Notes: generated by a model from the sequence alone, not told the origin. 64,000 nt of DNA from Corynebacterium pacaense (GCF_900169525.1 NZ_LT821240.1:1-64000), one strand, 5' to 3'; positions 18,782 to 28,104 are shown, counted from the stretch's first letter. A program made the numbers and translations.

Positions 18782-21673
18782 ATGACTGTCAGGAATGGTG
18801 CACCCAAGCGTGCAGGCTCACGATCATCCGGAAAGTCGACGGGTCCCGGGGCGGCAGCACCCAGGAGTAAATCGCGACCGACGGGAAAGAAGGCGAACGG
18901 CGCTGAGACGCAGGCCTTCACCGCATCGATGACCTCACGCCGCGCCGCGGAGACCTCCGGGGAGAGGACCGGAAGTGCGCTCCGTGCAGTCGGTGGCGGT
19001 ATCGGAAGCATGTTCAGTGCCACCGCGGGTGGGGTGGGCCGGCTGGCCCGATCCATCGGTGGCCGCAATGCACATGAGGACGGTGATGACCGGACACCGG
19101 AGTCCGTGGATGTGGACGTGGACAACGAACAGCCCGCCGGTGGCTTCATGGACGATCACTCCGACGGCGTCGCCCTCAGCCTGATCGGCACCGCTATCGT
19201 GCTGGGTGCGGCGGTGTGGTTCGGCGTGGGAGGACCGGTGGGAACCTTCATCGCCGACATCGTCCATTTCGTGGTCGGTGCGGGCGCATGGGTCCTGCCC
19301 CCGGCGTTGATCGCCGCGGCTGTCGCGCTGATGCTCAACTACACACCCGAGCGTTCCGCCCGCCTCCGGGTCGGAATCGGTGCGGCGCTGATCATCGTGT
19401 GCATGCTGGCACTGATTCACCTCTTCGCCGGAAACCCCGCCGACTGGGCGGAACGCAGATCGGCGGGCGGAGCCGTCGGTGCCTGGGTCGGGACCCCGCT
19501 CGCCCTGGGATTCAGCATCTACCTCGCCGTTCCCATCCTCGTGCTGATTCTTTTCTATGGTGCGCTCAAAGCCACCGGGATCACCATCCGCGAGTTCGGA
19601 TCCTTCATCGCCGCCGGCGCGAAGGGCAGGTCGGAGGATGACGGTGCCGATGATCTCTACGCCCATGTCGATGAGGATCTGGAGGATCGTGCAGCCGGAC
19701 GCGAGCCGGTTCGTCCCCCCTACACCCCGCCTGCGCCACGGCGGACGCCTCCCGTGTCGGTGCCACGCAGAGCGGCCGCGTCCCTGGACAACTACCCCGC
19801 GGACGCTCCGGAGGTCCCGGCGGCGGGGGCGTCGACAAGCAGTCAGCGTTCCCTATTCAGCGCACCTGAACCCGTGCGGACCCCGTCGGTGACGGAAACC
19901 GATGAATTCCCGGCGGTGGCGGGGGAGCAGCCCCAACCGGATGCGGTCGCCGCATCAAGGGAGAACCTGCGCAGGGCGATCATCGAGCGTTCCGGTGTCG
20001 ACCCCGTGGCGGCCTCGACTCCGAGGAAACCCGAGCCCGCCCCCGCGGTCGTGCGAGACGGTGACAGCACCTATGTCCTCCCCAGCGCCGATCTGCTGAT
20101 TCCCGGGGCGCCCGCGAAGACGCGCTCCGATGCCAATGACCGGATGATTGAGGCGATCGCCGATGTCTTCCGTGAGTTCAACATCGATGCCACCGTCACC
20201 GGGTTCTCCCGCGGGCCGACCGTGACCCGCTACGAAATCGAGCTCGGACCCGGGGTCAAGGTCTCCAAGATCACCAATCTGCAGTCCAACATCGCCTATG
20301 CCGTGGCCACCGAGAACGTCCGGCTACTGACCCCCATCCCCGGAAAATCAGCGGTGGGAATCGAGGTCCCGAACACCGACCGCGAGATGGTTCGTCTCGG
20401 TGACGTGCTCAACGCCCCGGTGACCGTGGACAACAAGGACCCGATGCTCGTAGGTCTGGGCAAGGACATCGAGGGTGACTTCGTGTCCTACTCGGTGCAG
20501 AAGATGCCCCACCTTCTCGTCGCGGGTTCGACCGGCTCGGGTAAGTCCGCATTTGTCAACTCCCTGCTGGTGTCCCTGCTCACCCGCGCCCGCCCCGAGG
20601 AGGTCCGCCTGATCCTGGTGGATCCGAAGATGGTGGAGCTGACACCCTATGAGGGTATTCCCCATCTGATCACACCGATCATCACGCAGCCGAAGAAGGC
20701 GGCGGCGGCGCTGCAGTGGTTGGTCGAGGAGATGGAACAGCGCTACATGGACATGAAGCAGACGCGTGTCCGCCACATCAAGGACTTCAACCGGAAGATC
20801 AAGAGCGGTGAGATCATCACCCCTCCGGGATCCCAGCGGGAGTACCGCGAGTATCCCTACATCGTATGTGTCGTCGACGAGCTCGCCGATCTGATGATGA
20901 CCGCACCCAAGGAGATCGAGGAGTCGATCGTACGTATCACCCAGAAGGCGAGGGCCGCCGGTATCCACCTGGTACTGGCCACGCAGCGTCCGTCCGTGGA
21001 CGTGGTAACGGGTCTGATCAAGACCAATGTGCCCTCGAGACTGGCCTTCGCCACCTCCTCGCTGACCGATTCACGGGTCATTCTCGATCAGGGCGGTGCG
21101 GAGAAGCTGATCGGTATGGGTGACGCACTCTTCATCCCCCAGGGCGCGGGTAAACCCCAGCGCATCCAGGGTGCCTTTGTCACCGATGAGGAGATCCAGG
21201 CAGTGGTGGAGTCGGCCAAGGCCCAACGCGAGCCCGAGTACGCCGAGGGTGTCACGGAGGAAAAGGCCTCCGAGTCGAAGAAGATCGACGCAGACATCGG
21301 TGATGATCTCGACGATCTTCTCGAGGCCGTCGAGCTGGTGGTCACTTCACAGATCGGCTCCACCTCAATGCTGCAGCGCAAGCTGCGCATCGGTTTCGCC
21401 AAGGCGGGACGACTGATGGATCTGATGGAGACGCGCGGCGTGGTCGGCCCCTCCGAGGGGTCCAAGGCGCGCGAGGTGCTGGTCAAGCCCGAGGAGCTGG
21501 AGACAATCCTGTGGATGCTCAAGGGTGCGGACCCCGCGGACGCCCCCAGGGAGGAGGAATGGGAGGACGCGCCCGCCGGGGAGGAGAAGGACTCCGGTTC
21601 CGATTTCACAGTCGCCGCCGAGGATTCGCACACCTCGCAGGTGACCGCCAACCCGACGCAGGGGAGCTTCTGA
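18782..21673 (+). CDS. ftsK: DNA translocase FtsK
   Basis: FtsK pumps chromosome ends through the closing septum. The 963 residue product has a basic N-terminus, about four membrane segments (roughly residues 135-265), a Pro/Ala-rich linker and the RecA-like motor. Walker A GSTGSGKS is at 582-589, Walker B is [10 protein letters not shown], and [25 protein letters not shown] is intact as expected. The C-terminal winged-helix gamma domain (about 850-920) ends with EGSKAREVL, which reads KOPS-like DNA signals. The start is uncertain: GTG at 18746 adds 12 residues. Confidence 0.94.
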   Translation: MTVRNGAPKRAGSRSSGKSTGPGAAAPRSKSRPTGKKANGAETQAFTASMTSRRAAETSGERTGSALRAVGGGIGSMFSATAGGVGRLARSIGGRNAHEDGDDRTPESVDVDVDNEQPAGGFMDDHSDGVALSLIGTAIVLGAAVWFGVGGPVGTFIADIVHFVVGAGAWVLPPALIAAAVALMLNYTPERSARLRVGIGAALIIVCMLALIHLFAGNPADWAERRSAGGAVGAWVGTPLALGFSIYLAVPILVLILFYGALKATGITIREFGSFIAAGAKGRSEDDGADDLYAHVDEDLEDRAAGREPVRPPYTPPAPRRTPPVSVPRRAAASLDNYPADAPEVPAAGASTSSQRSLFSAPEPVRTPSVTETDEFPAVAGEQPQPDAVAASRENLRRAIIERSGVDPVAASTPRKPEPAPAVVRDGDSTYVLPSADLLIPGAPAKTRSDANDRMIEAIADVFREFNIDATVTGFSRGPTVTRYEIELGPGVKVSKITNLQSNIAYAVATENVRLLTPIPGKSAVGIEVPNTDREMVRLGDVLNAPVTVDNKDPMLVGLGKDIEGDFVSYSVQKMPHLLVAGSTGSGKSAFVNSLLVSLLTRARPEEVRLILVDPKMVELTPYEGIPHLITPIITQPKKAAAALQWLVEEMEQRYMDMKQTRVRHIKDFNRKIKSGEIITPPGSQREYREYPYIVCVVDELADLMMTAPKEIEESIVRITQKARAAGIHLVLATQRPSVDVVTGLIKTNVPSRLAFATSSLTDSRVILDQGGAEKLIGMGDALFIPQGAGKPQRIQGAFVTDEEIQAVVESAKAQREPEYAEGVTEEKASESKKIDADIGDDLDDLLEAVELVVTSQIGSTSMLQRKLRIGFAKAGRLMDLMETRGVVGPSEGSKAREVLVKPEELETILWMLKGADPADAPREEEWEDAPAGEEKDSGSDFTVAAEDSHTSQVTANPTQGSF

Positions 21674-21750
21674 GCCGGAGACGCGGGTGCCATCCCGCCG
21701 CCGGAGTCTGGCGTTGGCGGCGAAGTTAGGCTAGTGTGGCTTTTCGTAAT

Positions 21751-21916
21751 GGAGGGGAGTACCCCGGTTACGACATTGATCGTCAACACGGCAATCGCGC
21801 ATTTCCGCCAGATGGAGGTGCGGTGAGGATTCCCGGTCATGTCGGCTCATCTGTTCCTGGGTGGGGGAGACCTCCGGTTCTTCATCAACGACCGAGAACC
21901 GGAGGTTCTTTTTCTA
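21751..21916 (+). promoter_or_regulatory. yybP-ykoY-type (Mn2+) riboswitch upstream of terC
   Basis: The leader has the conserved blocks of this riboswitch class in order: GGGGAGTA at 21754-21761, CGTCAACA at 21781-21788 and GGGGAGACC at 21864-21872. The last runs into a terminator hairpin. The class senses Mn2+ and commonly precedes TerC/Alx family genes. Promoter-like TAGGCT (21727-21732) or TAGTGT (21732-21737) lies just upstream. Identification is from remembered consensus, not from a covariance-model search. Confidence 0.75.
21870..21913 (+). terminator. Riboswitch expression platform: terminator that also covers the terC ribosome-binding site
   Basis: ACCTCCGGTTCT (21870-21881) pairs perfectly with AGAACCGGAGGT (21895-21906) and is followed by TCTTTTT. 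The GGAGG at 21901-21905, 11 bases before the terC ATG, is inside the 3' arm. Forming the hairpin would therefore stop transcription and hide the ribosome-binding site. Confidence 0.8.
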
Positions 21917-23035
21917 ATGGAAGTAAACATTGTCACCTGGTTGATTACCATTGCGGTGATCGCGGGTTTCTTCGTCTTTGATTTCTATTCCCACGTCAAG
22001 ACCCCGCACGAACCCACGATCAAGGAATCCGCCCTGTGGTCGCTGTTCTATGTCGGACTGGCCTGTGCCTTCGGCGTCTTCCTCTGGCTGACCTGGGGGG
22101 AACCCGGCAACCCGCACCAGCACGGCGTTGAGTTCTTCACCGGCTACGTCACCGAGAAGGCGCTGAGTGTGGACAACCTCTTCATCTTCGCGCTGATCAT
22201 GGGCAGCTTCAAGATCCCGCGGAAATACCAGCAGAAGGTCCTGCTGATCGGTATCGCCCTCGCGCTGGCGCTGCGCCTCGTCTTCATTCTCGTCGGCGCA
22301 GCTGCAATCGAACGCTGGTCCGCCGTCTTCTACATCTTCGGTGCCTGGCTGATCTACACGGCTGCCAAGCTCCTGTGGGACGAGATCCGCGACACCCCCG
22401 AAACCGATCCGAACGACATGCTAGTGGTGCGCCTGCTGCGCAAGGTCATCCCGGTGACCGAGGGATACTCCAGCGACAGGCTGTGGGTCCGGCACGGCAA
22501 GAAGATCGCCCTGACACCGCTGTTCGTCGCCCTGGTCTCCATCGGCATGGTCGACATCATGTTCGCCCTGGATTCGATTCCGGCGATCTACGGAATCACC
22601 TCGGAGCCCTACATCGTCTTCACCACCAACGCACTCGCACTCCTGGGCCTGCGTCAGATGTTCTTCCTGCTCGACGGATTGCTCGATCGTCTGGTTTACC
22701 TGCCCTACGGCCTCGGCATCATCCTGGCGTTCATCGGTGTGAAGCTGCTGCTGCACGCGCTCCACGAGAACAACCTGCCGTTCATCAACGGCGGCGAACC
22801 GCTTTCGGTCCTGGAGGTGGACACCGTGTGGTCCCTGGTGTTCATCATCGGGGTGCTGACGGTAACGGTCCTGGCATCGGTGCTCAAATCGAAACGAGAT
22901 GAGAACCAGGGTGCGCTGGCCCCCAAATGGAACCCGGCGAAGAAGACCGGCGATGACTGGCCCGAGCAGGAATCCCCGGCCGCCACGGGTTCCGGCCAGC
23001 CACCGGAGCAGAAGGAAAACCCCGGACACAGGTAG
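21917..23035 (+). CDS. terC: TerC/Alx-family integral membrane protein
   Basis: TerC-family proteins have been linked to manganese export or metal loading of secreted enzymes and, historically, to tellurite resistance. The 372 residue product has about nine hydrophobic segments, the family motifs GYVTEKALSVDNLFIFALI (about residues 76-94) and FALDSIPAIYGIT (about 216-228) with intramembrane acidic residues, and a charged cytoplasmic tail of about 60 residues. The ATG at 21917 is the one governed by the hairpin; in-frame open sequence from 21839 is riboswitch RNA. Mn-dependent induction is the likely regulation. Confidence 0.92.
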   Translation: MEVNIVTWLITIAVIAGFFVFDFYSHVKTPHEPTIKESALWSLFYVGLACAFGVFLWLTWGEPGNPHQHGVEFFTGYVTEKALSVDNLFIFALIMGSFKIPRKYQQKVLLIGIALALALRLVFILVGAAAIERWSAVFYIFGAWLIYTAAKLLWDEIRDTPETDPNDMLVVRLLRKVIPVTEGYSSDRLWVRHGKKIALTPLFVALVSIGMVDIMFALDSIPAIYGITSEPYIVFTTNALALLGLRQMFFLLDGLLDRLVYLPYGLGIILAFIGVKLLLHALHENNLPFINGGEPLSVLEVDTVWSLVFIIGVLTVTVLASVLKSKRDENQGALAPKWNPAKKTGDDWPEQESPAATGSGQPPEQKENPGHR

Positions 23036-23037
23036 GT

Positions 23038-23062
23038 CCGGGCGGCGGTTGTCCCCGCCCGG
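23038..23062 (+). terminator. Hairpin after terC
   Basis: CCGGGCGG (23038-23045) pairs with CCGCCCGG (23055-23062). It lies two bases after the stop and has no T-tract. It separates terC from the convergent YciI gene. Confidence 0.5.
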
Positions 23063-23090
23063 CACGTGTCACCGCTGCCGCGACGGGTGC

Positions 23091-23384
23091 TCAGGCGCCG
23101 AAGGTGCTGATCACCGGATTCCAGAGCCGGATTGAACGATCCTCAAGGGCCCCTTCCCTGTGGAAGGGGTCCTCATTCATCAGCGCCTCTGCATCGGCGA
23201 GCTGCGCACCCTCCTCCAGAGCGATGACGATCAGCGCGCCGCCCCCGCCGTCAGAGAAGGGGCCGGATCCGATGATTTTTCCCTCGGCCATGAGCCTGGC
23301 GGTGAATTCACGGTGGATGGGTCGGAGCGAGCTGATCTGCTCGCTGTCCGGATTGTAGGTGTATGTAACTGCGAAATAGGTCAT
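23091..23384 (-). CDS. YciI-like protein
   Basis: The 97 residue product is a small ferredoxin-like YciI/YCII domain protein: MTYFAVTYTYNP, the central RPIHREFTARL helix with the conserved His, and the DPFHREG segment near residue 77. Functions of the family are mostly unknown. The start at 23384 is supported by a -10 (TAAGCT, complement of 23392-23397) seven bases upstream, predicting a leaderless mRNA. The longer frame from 23432 covers that promoter. It stands alone between terC and pgsA. Confidence 0.85.
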   Translation of the reverse strand: MTYFAVTYTYNPDSEQISSLRPIHREFTARLMAEGKIIGSGPFSDGGGGALIVIALEEGAQLADAEALMNEDPFHREGALEDRSIRLWNPVISTFGA

Positions 23385-23484
23385 GGGCACAAGCTTAGGC
23401 AGTGGTGCCGACGGAGGTGGACATTCCCTCACTTAAAACTCCGCCCCGGGTAGCTCCCACGACTCCCCGGCGACGAGTCGGGGG

Positions 23485-23490
23485 TAGTGT
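23485..23490 (+). promoter_or_regulatory. -10 element of pgsA
   Basis: TAGTGT ends eight bases before the GTG start at 23499. No Shine-Dalgarno sequence is present, so a leaderless transcript of pgsA-cinA is predicted. Confidence 0.5.
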
Positions 23491-23498
23491 GTTAAAGC

Positions 23499-24122
23499 GT
23501 GAGCGATGTTTCAGCAGGCGCATCCGGCGCGAACAACCGGAAAGAGGACGGGGTGCATTCCGCTGCCCCGGTGGCGGACAAGCCCTCGAATTGGAATCTG
23601 CCAAATTTCCTTACCAGCCTCCGCATCATCGCCATTCCCCTGTTCGCCTGGCTGGTGCTGCGGGGTGGCGCGGAAAGCAACGCCTTCGCCTGGTGGGCCT
23701 TCGGTCTTTTCATCGCCCTGATGATCACGGACAAGCTGGACGGTGACATCGCCCGTTCCCGTGGTCTGATCACAGACTTCGGTAAGATCGCCGACCCCAT
23801 CGCCGACAAGGCGCTGATGACCACCGCCTTCGTCTGCTTCAACATCATCGGGATTCTGCCCTGGTGGGTGACCGGGGTCATCGTGCTCCGGGAGTTCGGG
23901 ATCACCATCTGGCGTTTCATCGAGCTGCGCAGAGGAAACGTTGTTCCCGCCAGCAGGGGAGGCAAGCTCAAGACTGCACTGCAGACCCTCGCGGTGGCGC
24001 TCTACCTGTGTCCACTGCCGGACTGGATGAGCATTCCCAACCAGATCGTGATGTACGCCGCGGTGGCGGTGACGGTGGTCACCGGTATCCAGTACCTTGT
24101 GGACTCCAGGAAACAGGGCTAG
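23499..24122 (+). CDS. pgsA: CDP-diacylglycerol-glycerol-3-phosphate 3-phosphatidyltransferase
   Basis: This is a CDP-alcohol phosphotransferase that makes phosphatidylglycerol phosphate. The 207 residue product has about five membrane segments and the family signature spread over LDGDIARSRGLITDFGKIADPIADK (D-G-x2-A-R-x8-G-x3-D-x3-D, roughly residues 81-104). The polar 30 residue N-terminus is not conserved. The GTG start at 23499 follows the -10 directly. The position next to cinA and clgR matches pgsA2 of C. glutamicum and pgsA3 of M. tuberculosis. The exact acceptor (glycerol phosphate against another alcohol) is inferred from family. Confidence 0.88.
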   Translation: MSDVSAGASGANNRKEDGVHSAAPVADKPSNWNLPNFLTSLRIIAIPLFAWLVLRGGAESNAFAWWAFGLFIALMITDKLDGDIARSRGLITDFGKIADPIADKALMTTAFVCFNIIGILPWWVTGVIVLREFGITIWRFIELRRGNVVPASRGGKLKTALQTLAVALYLCPLPDWMSIPNQIVMYAAVAVTVVTGIQYLVDSRKQG

Positions 24123-24126
24123 AACG

Positions 24127-24636
24127 ATGGACCGGCTCGCACACGGTGGGGCCGTGCTGTTGGCGGCGCTGAAGTCCCGCGAACAGACAATCGCGTTTTG
24201 CGAGTCACTCACCGCGGGGTTAGCCGCGGCCACACTCGCCGGAATACCGGGAGCTTCCGCGGTGCTGCGTGGCGGCCTGGTCACCTACGCCACGGATCTG
24301 AAGGTCAGCCTCGCCGGGGTTCCGCAGGAACTGATTGATACCTTCGGCGTGGTGTCACCGGAATGCGCCGCGGCGATGGCGGGCGGAGCCCGCGAGGTCT
24401 GTGGCACGGACTGGGCGCTCGGCCTCACCGGGGTCGCGGGCCCGGACACCCAGGAGGGCAAGCCGGTGGGCGAGGTGTGGATCGGGATCGCGGGGCCGGG
24501 CGGACTGGTGGATGCGTCCCCGGCGTTCACACCGGAGCTGCGGATGAAGCTGGTGGAACTGGGGCGGGGGGCGATCCGCGACTATGCTGTTTCGCAGAGC
24601 TTTAGTCTGCTCCTCGGACACCTCGATGAACACTGA
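24127..24636 (+). CDS. cinA: CinA C-terminal domain protein, nicotinamide-nucleotide amidohydrolase (PncC type)
   Basis: Stand-alone CinA C-domains deamidate nicotinamide mononucleotide to nicotinate mononucleotide for NAD recycling. The 169 residue product has the family motifs CESLTAGLAAATLAGIPGAS (about residues 22-41) and TGVAGPDTQEGKPVGEVWIG (about 102-121). It lacks the N-terminal molybdopterin-like domain of full CinA. The ATG lies four bases after the pgsA stop, so the two are co-transcribed. Start sites further upstream lie inside pgsA. Confidence 0.88.
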   Translation: MDRLAHGGAVLLAALKSREQTIAFCESLTAGLAAATLAGIPGASAVLRGGLVTYATDLKVSLAGVPQELIDTFGVVSPECAAAMAGGAREVCGTDWALGLTGVAGPDTQEGKPVGEVWIGIAGPGGLVDASPAFTPELRMKLVELGRGAIRDYAVSQSFSLLLGHLDEH

Positions 24637-24657
24637 TTGACAAACTGTGGTGAACTG

Positions 24658-24683
24658 GGAACAAATTTGGGGGAAAGGGAGTT
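24658..24683 (+). promoter_or_regulatory. Candidate SigH-type promoter of clgR
   Basis: GGAA at 24658-24661 and GTT at 24681-24683 are 19 bases apart, the spacing of SigH (stress sigma) promoters in corynebacteria. The transcription start would fall just before the clgR start. A TTGACA at 24637-24642 could be part of a second, housekeeping promoter. Confidence 0.5.
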
Positions 24684-24693
24684 TAAACAAGTG

Positions 24694-25017
24694 ATGGTTA
24701 CATACACAGCCCTTCTTGATAAGCCAATCTCCGAGGCTGCCACGCGGACTGCTCCCGAGCCGCTGCTGCGCGAGGCGCTCGGTTCAGCACTACGTTCCTT
24801 CCGTGCGGACAAGGGAATAACCCTGCGTGAGCTCGCCGAGGCTTCTCGCGTATCGCCCGGATATCTTTCCGAGCTCGAGCGAGGCCGTAAGGAAGTGTCA
24901 TCCGAGTTGCTCGCTTCGGTCTGCCATGCCCTCGGAGCCAGTGTCGCCGATGTTCTGATTGAGGCGGCGGGATCCATGGCGGTCCAGGTTGCACAGGCGG
25001 ACCTGGCCCGCGTCTAG
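24694..25017 (+). CDS. clgR: Transcriptional regulator ClgR
   Basis: ClgR is an XRE-type activator of Clp protease genes and other stress genes, itself a substrate of ClpCP. The 107 residue product has the helix-turn-helix ITLRELAEASRVSPGYLSEL (about residues 43-62) followed by the conserved ERGRKEVSSELL. The length equals that of C. glutamicum ClgR. The ATG at 24694 is taken; an adjacent GTG at 24691 and the long upstream frame from 24637 are alternatives without family support. pspA follows, as in M. tuberculosis clgR-pspA. Confidence 0.92.
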   Translation: MVTYTALLDKPISEAATRTAPEPLLREALGSALRSFRADKGITLRELAEASRVSPGYLSELERGRKEVSSELLASVCHALGASVADVLIEAAGSMAVQVAQADLARV

Positions 25018-25069
25018 TGTGCCCCCGCATTTTCCCGGTATGAGAAACGGCGGTTCCGGCACCGGCGCG

Positions 25070-25075
25070 CTACTA
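25070..25075 (+). promoter_or_regulatory. Candidate -10 for pspA
   Basis: TACTAT in the 168 base clgR-pspA gap would give a leader of about 100 bases. No clear ClgR operator (CGC-N5-GCG) was found next to it. Confidence 0.35.
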
Positions 25076-25185
25076 TGGTTTTCACATGTCTGCGTTCTTC
25101 CGCGGCCCGGGCCACCTACCTGTGCTACAAAGAAGACTGTTTTACATAACTTCGCTTTATTTACCTAGGAAGGCTCTATCTCACC

Positions 25186-26025
25186 ATGGCTAATCCATTC
25201 TCCAAGGCGTGGAAGTACCTGATGGCTCTATTCGATTCCAAGATTGAGGAGAATGCAGATCCCAAGGTGCAGATCCAGCAGGCCATCGAAGATGCGCAGC
25301 GCCAGCACCAGGAGCTGTCCCAGCAGGCAGCGGCCGTGATCGGAAATCAGCGCCAGCTCGAGATGCAGCTCAACCGCCGTCTCGCCGATATTGAGAAGCT
25401 GCAGGGCAATACGCGCCAGGCTATCCAGCTGGCGGACAAGGCCCGCTCCGAGGGGGATGTGAAGAAGGCCACCGAGTACGAGAACGCCGCCGAGGCCTTC
25501 GCCGCCCAGCTGGTCACCGCAGAGCAGTCGGTGGAGGACACCAAGCAGCTCCACGATCAGGCCCTGCAGCAGGCGGAGCAGGCGAAGAAGGCCGTCGAGC
25601 GCAACTCGATGGCACTTCACCAGAAGGTCGCCGAGCGCACGAAGCTGCTGAGCCAGCTTGAGCAGGCCAAGATGCAGGAGAAGGTGTCCGAATCCCTGAA
25701 GTCCATGGATTCGCTGACCACGGGCAGCTCCCCGAACCTGGATCAGGTCCGGGAGAAGATCGAGCGTCGGTACGCCAACGCCCTCGGCCAGGCCGAACTC
25801 GCCCAGAACTCGGTGGAGGGTCGGATGGCGGAGGTCGAGCAGGCCGGCGTGCAGCTTGCAGGCCATTCCCGCCTGGAGCAGATTCGTGCGGAGATGGCCG
25901 GTGGCGGGGCCCTGAACTCAGGCGCCAAGCAGGAGTCCATTGAGTCCGCGCCTGCACAGGGCGCGACCGGTGTCGATGATGACGCGGTGGCTCGTCGAAT
26001 GCGCGAACTGCGCGGCGAGGCATAG
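25186..26025 (+). CDS. pspA: PspA/IM30-family envelope stress protein
   Basis: PspA proteins form ESCRT-III-like assemblies that protect the inner membrane. The 279 residue product starts with the amphipathic helix [20 protein letters not shown], continues as a long Gln/Ala-rich coiled coil (about residues 25-225) and ends in a disordered tail with a short conserved C-terminus [10 protein letters not shown]. It follows clgR, whose mycobacterial counterpart controls pspA. The ATG is preceded by GGAAGG at a long spacing. Confidence 0.92.
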   Translation: MANPFSKAWKYLMALFDSKIEENADPKVQIQQAIEDAQRQHQELSQQAAAVIGNQRQLEMQLNRRLADIEKLQGNTRQAIQLADKARSEGDVKKATEYENAAEAFAAQLVTAEQSVEDTKQLHDQALQQAEQAKKAVERNSMALHQKVAERTKLLSQLEQAKMQEKVSESLKSMDSLTTGSSPNLDQVREKIERRYANALGQAELAQNSVEGRMAEVEQAGVQLAGHSRLEQIRAEMAGGGALNSGAKQESIESAPAQGATGVDDDAVARRMRELRGEA

Positions 26026-26052
26026 CGTCGTACCGCCTGTCCCGAAACGTAG

Positions 26053-26089
26053 AGCGCCTGCCGCAGTATCCACTGCAGCAGGCGCTTTT
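26053..26089. terminator. Terminator between pspA and bioN
   Basis: AGCGCCTGC (26053-26061) pairs with GCAGGCGCT (26078-26086), with an inner GCAG/CTGC pairing, followed by TTTT. It serves pspA and may also work for the converging bio operon. Confidence 0.85.
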
Positions 26090-26104
26090 CGCTGTCCGCG
26101 ACAG

Positions 26105-26716
26105 CTAGTCCCCGGCACCCCGTGCCAACAGAGCATCACCGATGTTGCGGGCCCGGCGGATCGACCGGATGATCACCGGTGTGCCGAAGGCGACGACGGA
26201 GAAACCCGCGCCCCGTGCCTTGCGTGCATCGAGGACCTCCATGACCGTGGACAGCATCAGTGGAATCAATCGGATGGTCAGCGAGATCGCGAGTGTGATC
26301 GACTCCACCGGCAGACCGAATCGTGCAAAGGGCCCCAGCGCCTTCTCCACGGCGTCCATCAGTGCCTCCAGACGCGTTGTCAGGGTGAGAAGGGTCGCGG
26401 CCATCACGGAGGCGAGAAGGACCAGGACGGTGGTGGCTGCAAAGGGGAGGCCGCGCTGCCAGCTCTGGAAGGCCCCGAGGAAGAGGAGCAGCGGGAGCAC
26501 CGGCCACCACTGGTCCCACGCGGTTCGCGGAGGGATGTGGGCAACCGCGGTGGCGGCCAGGACGGCGACGACGCAGGCCAGCGCCCACAGCGGGGTCCTG
26601 ACCACGATTGCCGTGCCGATAATGAAGACGATCAGCAGGAAGAACTTCCACAGTGCCGGCATCCGGTGGATGGGGGAGTCCGCGTTGACGTAGACCCCGA
26701 GCGGAATGTTTCGCAT
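26105..26716 (-). CDS. bioN: Biotin ECF transporter T component BioN
   Basis: BioN is the transmembrane coupling protein of the energy-coupling-factor biotin importer. The 203 residue product has about five hydrophobic segments and the T-component coupling motif around DARKARGAGF (about residues 167-176) that contacts the ATPase. Its start overlaps the bioM stop by one base (TGATG). It is last in the operon bioY-bioM-bioN. Confidence 0.92.
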   Translation of the reverse strand: MRNIPLGVYVNADSPIHRMPALWKFFLLIVFIIGTAIVVRTPLWALACVVAVLAATAVAHIPPRTAWDQWWPVLPLLLFLGAFQSWQRGLPFAATTVLVLLASVMAATLLTLTTRLEALMDAVEKALGPFARFGLPVESITLAISLTIRLIPLMLSTVMEVLDARKARGAGFSVVAFGTPVIIRSIRRARNIGDALLARGAGD

Positions 26717-27405
26717 CAGGGGACCGCCGCCATCAGATCCACATAGCGCTGAATGACCTCGGCGGAGGCGCCGTCGGCGATGACCCTGTGTTCATCGATG
26801 CAGATCACCCGATCGAACCCGGTGAGGAAGTCCAGGTCATGGGTCACCACGATCAGCTGCTGGGTCAGTGTTGCGAAAACCTGCCTGATCATCATGCGGT
26901 TTCGCAGATCCAGCAGTGTCGTCGGTTCATCGGCGATGATGATCTCGGGTTCCATCACCAGTACGGCCGCCAGGGCGAGTAGCTGTTTCTGGCCACCGGA
27001 AAGGGTGTGCGGGGACTGATCGGCATGCCGGCTGAGGTTGAAGCGCTCCATGATCGCCTCGACCCGCGCGTTCCTCTCCTCTCGTGGCAGCTTCGCCCTG
27101 CGCAGCGAGAAGGCGATGTCCTCACGGACCGTGGGCATCACAATCTGATTCTCGGCGTCCGAGAAGACGAACCCAACCTTGCGCCTGATGGCGCGGCCGT
27201 GGGAGGAGACATCCTGGCCGTCGACAAGCACCCGGCCGCTCTGCGGTTCGCCGAGGCCGTTGATCATCCTGATCAACGTGGATTTTCCGCCCCCGTTTGC
27301 TCCGATGACACCGATGCGCTGCTCCCGCAGCGTCAACGACACCGGCTCCAGGACGGGGACCCCATCGAAGGACGCCGAGGCGGCGTCAAAGATGATCTCA
27401 GGCAT
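26716..27405 (-). CDS. bioM: Biotin ECF transporter ATPase BioM
   Basis: BioM is the ABC ATPase that drives biotin uptake. The 229 residue product has Walker A GANGGGKST (about residues 35-43), signature LSGGQKQLLAL (about 139-149), Walker B IIIADEPTT and the switch VVTHDLDF. It lies nine bases after bioY and overlaps bioN. Expression should follow the biotin-responsive promoter of bioY. Confidence 0.94.
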   Translation of the reverse strand: MPEIIFDAASASFDGVPVLEPVSLTLREQRIGVIGANGGGKSTLIRMINGLGEPQSGRVLVDGQDVSSHGRAIRRKVGFVFSDAENQIVMPTVREDIAFSLRRAKLPREERNARVEAIMERFNLSRHADQSPHTLSGGQKQLLALAAVLVMEPEIIIADEPTTLLDLRNRMMIRQVFATLTQQLIVVTHDLDFLTGFDRVICIDEHRVIADGASAEVIQRYVDLMAAVP

Positions 27406-27414
27406 GGTTGGATC

Positions 27415-28038
27415 CTAGTGCCTGTCGACGCCCGCGGTGGCACGCCGGCGACGCAGGTCGGGGAACGCGGTGTGCACGCCCACGGCGATGATGACCATGA
27501 CGGCGAACTTGGCCAGGTCGGGCAGGATGAACGGTGCCTGGGCGACGGTGGCCTCGGTGATGCTGAGACCCGCCCGCAGGGTCAGTCCGATGATGCCGCA
27601 GAGGTACTGTGTTGCCAGTCCGGCCACGGCCGCAAGGCTGAACACGGCGATCATGCCGGTACGGTTGTTCCGCGGGGCGCGGTAGGCGATCAGCCCCGCG
27701 ACCGCAGCGGAGAAGAGATAGCCGAAGATGTAGCCGACGGTGGGACCCGCCAGCGCGCTCAGAGTGGTGCGGCCCCCGGCGAGCACGGGGATGCCGATCA
27801 TCCCGAGTCCGAGAAAGAGCAGCGCGGCGAGGAATCCCCTGCGGCCCCCGAGAACGAGGCCCGCGAGCACGATCGCCGCGTTCTGCAACACGATGGGAAC
27901 ACCGGCGGCCCCGACCGGAATGGATACGAAGGCCAGGACTATGATCAGTGCCGCGAAGACGGCGATCATGGCGATGTCCTGGAGGGCGACTCGTTGGGAT
28001 TTTGGTGCCACTGCGGTGGCATTCGGGCTGATGTCCAT
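27415..28038 (-). CDS. bioY: Biotin-binding S component BioY
   Basis: BioY is the membrane protein that binds biotin. The 207 residue product has about six membrane segments with the family motif PVGAAGVPIVLQNAAIVLAG near residues 41-60 and a GYIFGYLFSAAVAG segment in the middle. The ATG (complement of 28036-28038) is six bases after the -10 TATACT, so a leaderless start is predicted. Sequence in the same frame up to 28167 overlaps the divergent DUF3046 gene. C. glutamicum imports biotin through BioYMN because it is a biotin auxotroph. Confidence 0.94.
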   Translation of the reverse strand: MDISPNATAVAPKSQRVALQDIAMIAVFAALIIVLAFVSIPVGAAGVPIVLQNAAIVLAGLVLGGRRGFLAALLFLGLGMIGIPVLAGGRTTLSALAGPTVGYIFGYLFSAAVAGLIAYRAPRNNRTGMIAVFSLAAVAGLATQYLCGIIGLTLRAGLSITEATVAQAPFILPDLAKFAVMVIIAVGVHTAFPDLRRRRATAGVDRH

Positions 28039-28044
28039 GGCAAA

Positions 28045-28067
28045 AGTATACAACTGAACGGTGTTCA
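28045..28067 (-). promoter_or_regulatory. bioY promoter with BioQ-type operator
   Basis: On the minus strand the -10 TATACT (complement of 28045-28050) lies next to the perfect palindrome TGAAC-N3-GTTCA (28055-28067). This closely fits the BioQ repressor site TGAAC-N3-GTTAC described for C. glutamicum biotin genes. The operator covers the core promoter, so BioQ binding should block transcription. Confidence 0.75.
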
Positions 28068-28104
28068 ATTGGCAAACCGGAATGGCCATGGCCGACGGGG
28101 AATG

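Noticed and set aside
21839..21916. N-terminal extension of terC
   Set aside because: It covers the riboswitch and terminator; TerC homology begins at ATG 21917.
24959..25168. Small plus-strand open frame between clgR and pspA
   Set aside because: It has no ribosome-binding site, no family resemblance and codon use unlike the neighbours, and it contains the candidate pspA promoter.
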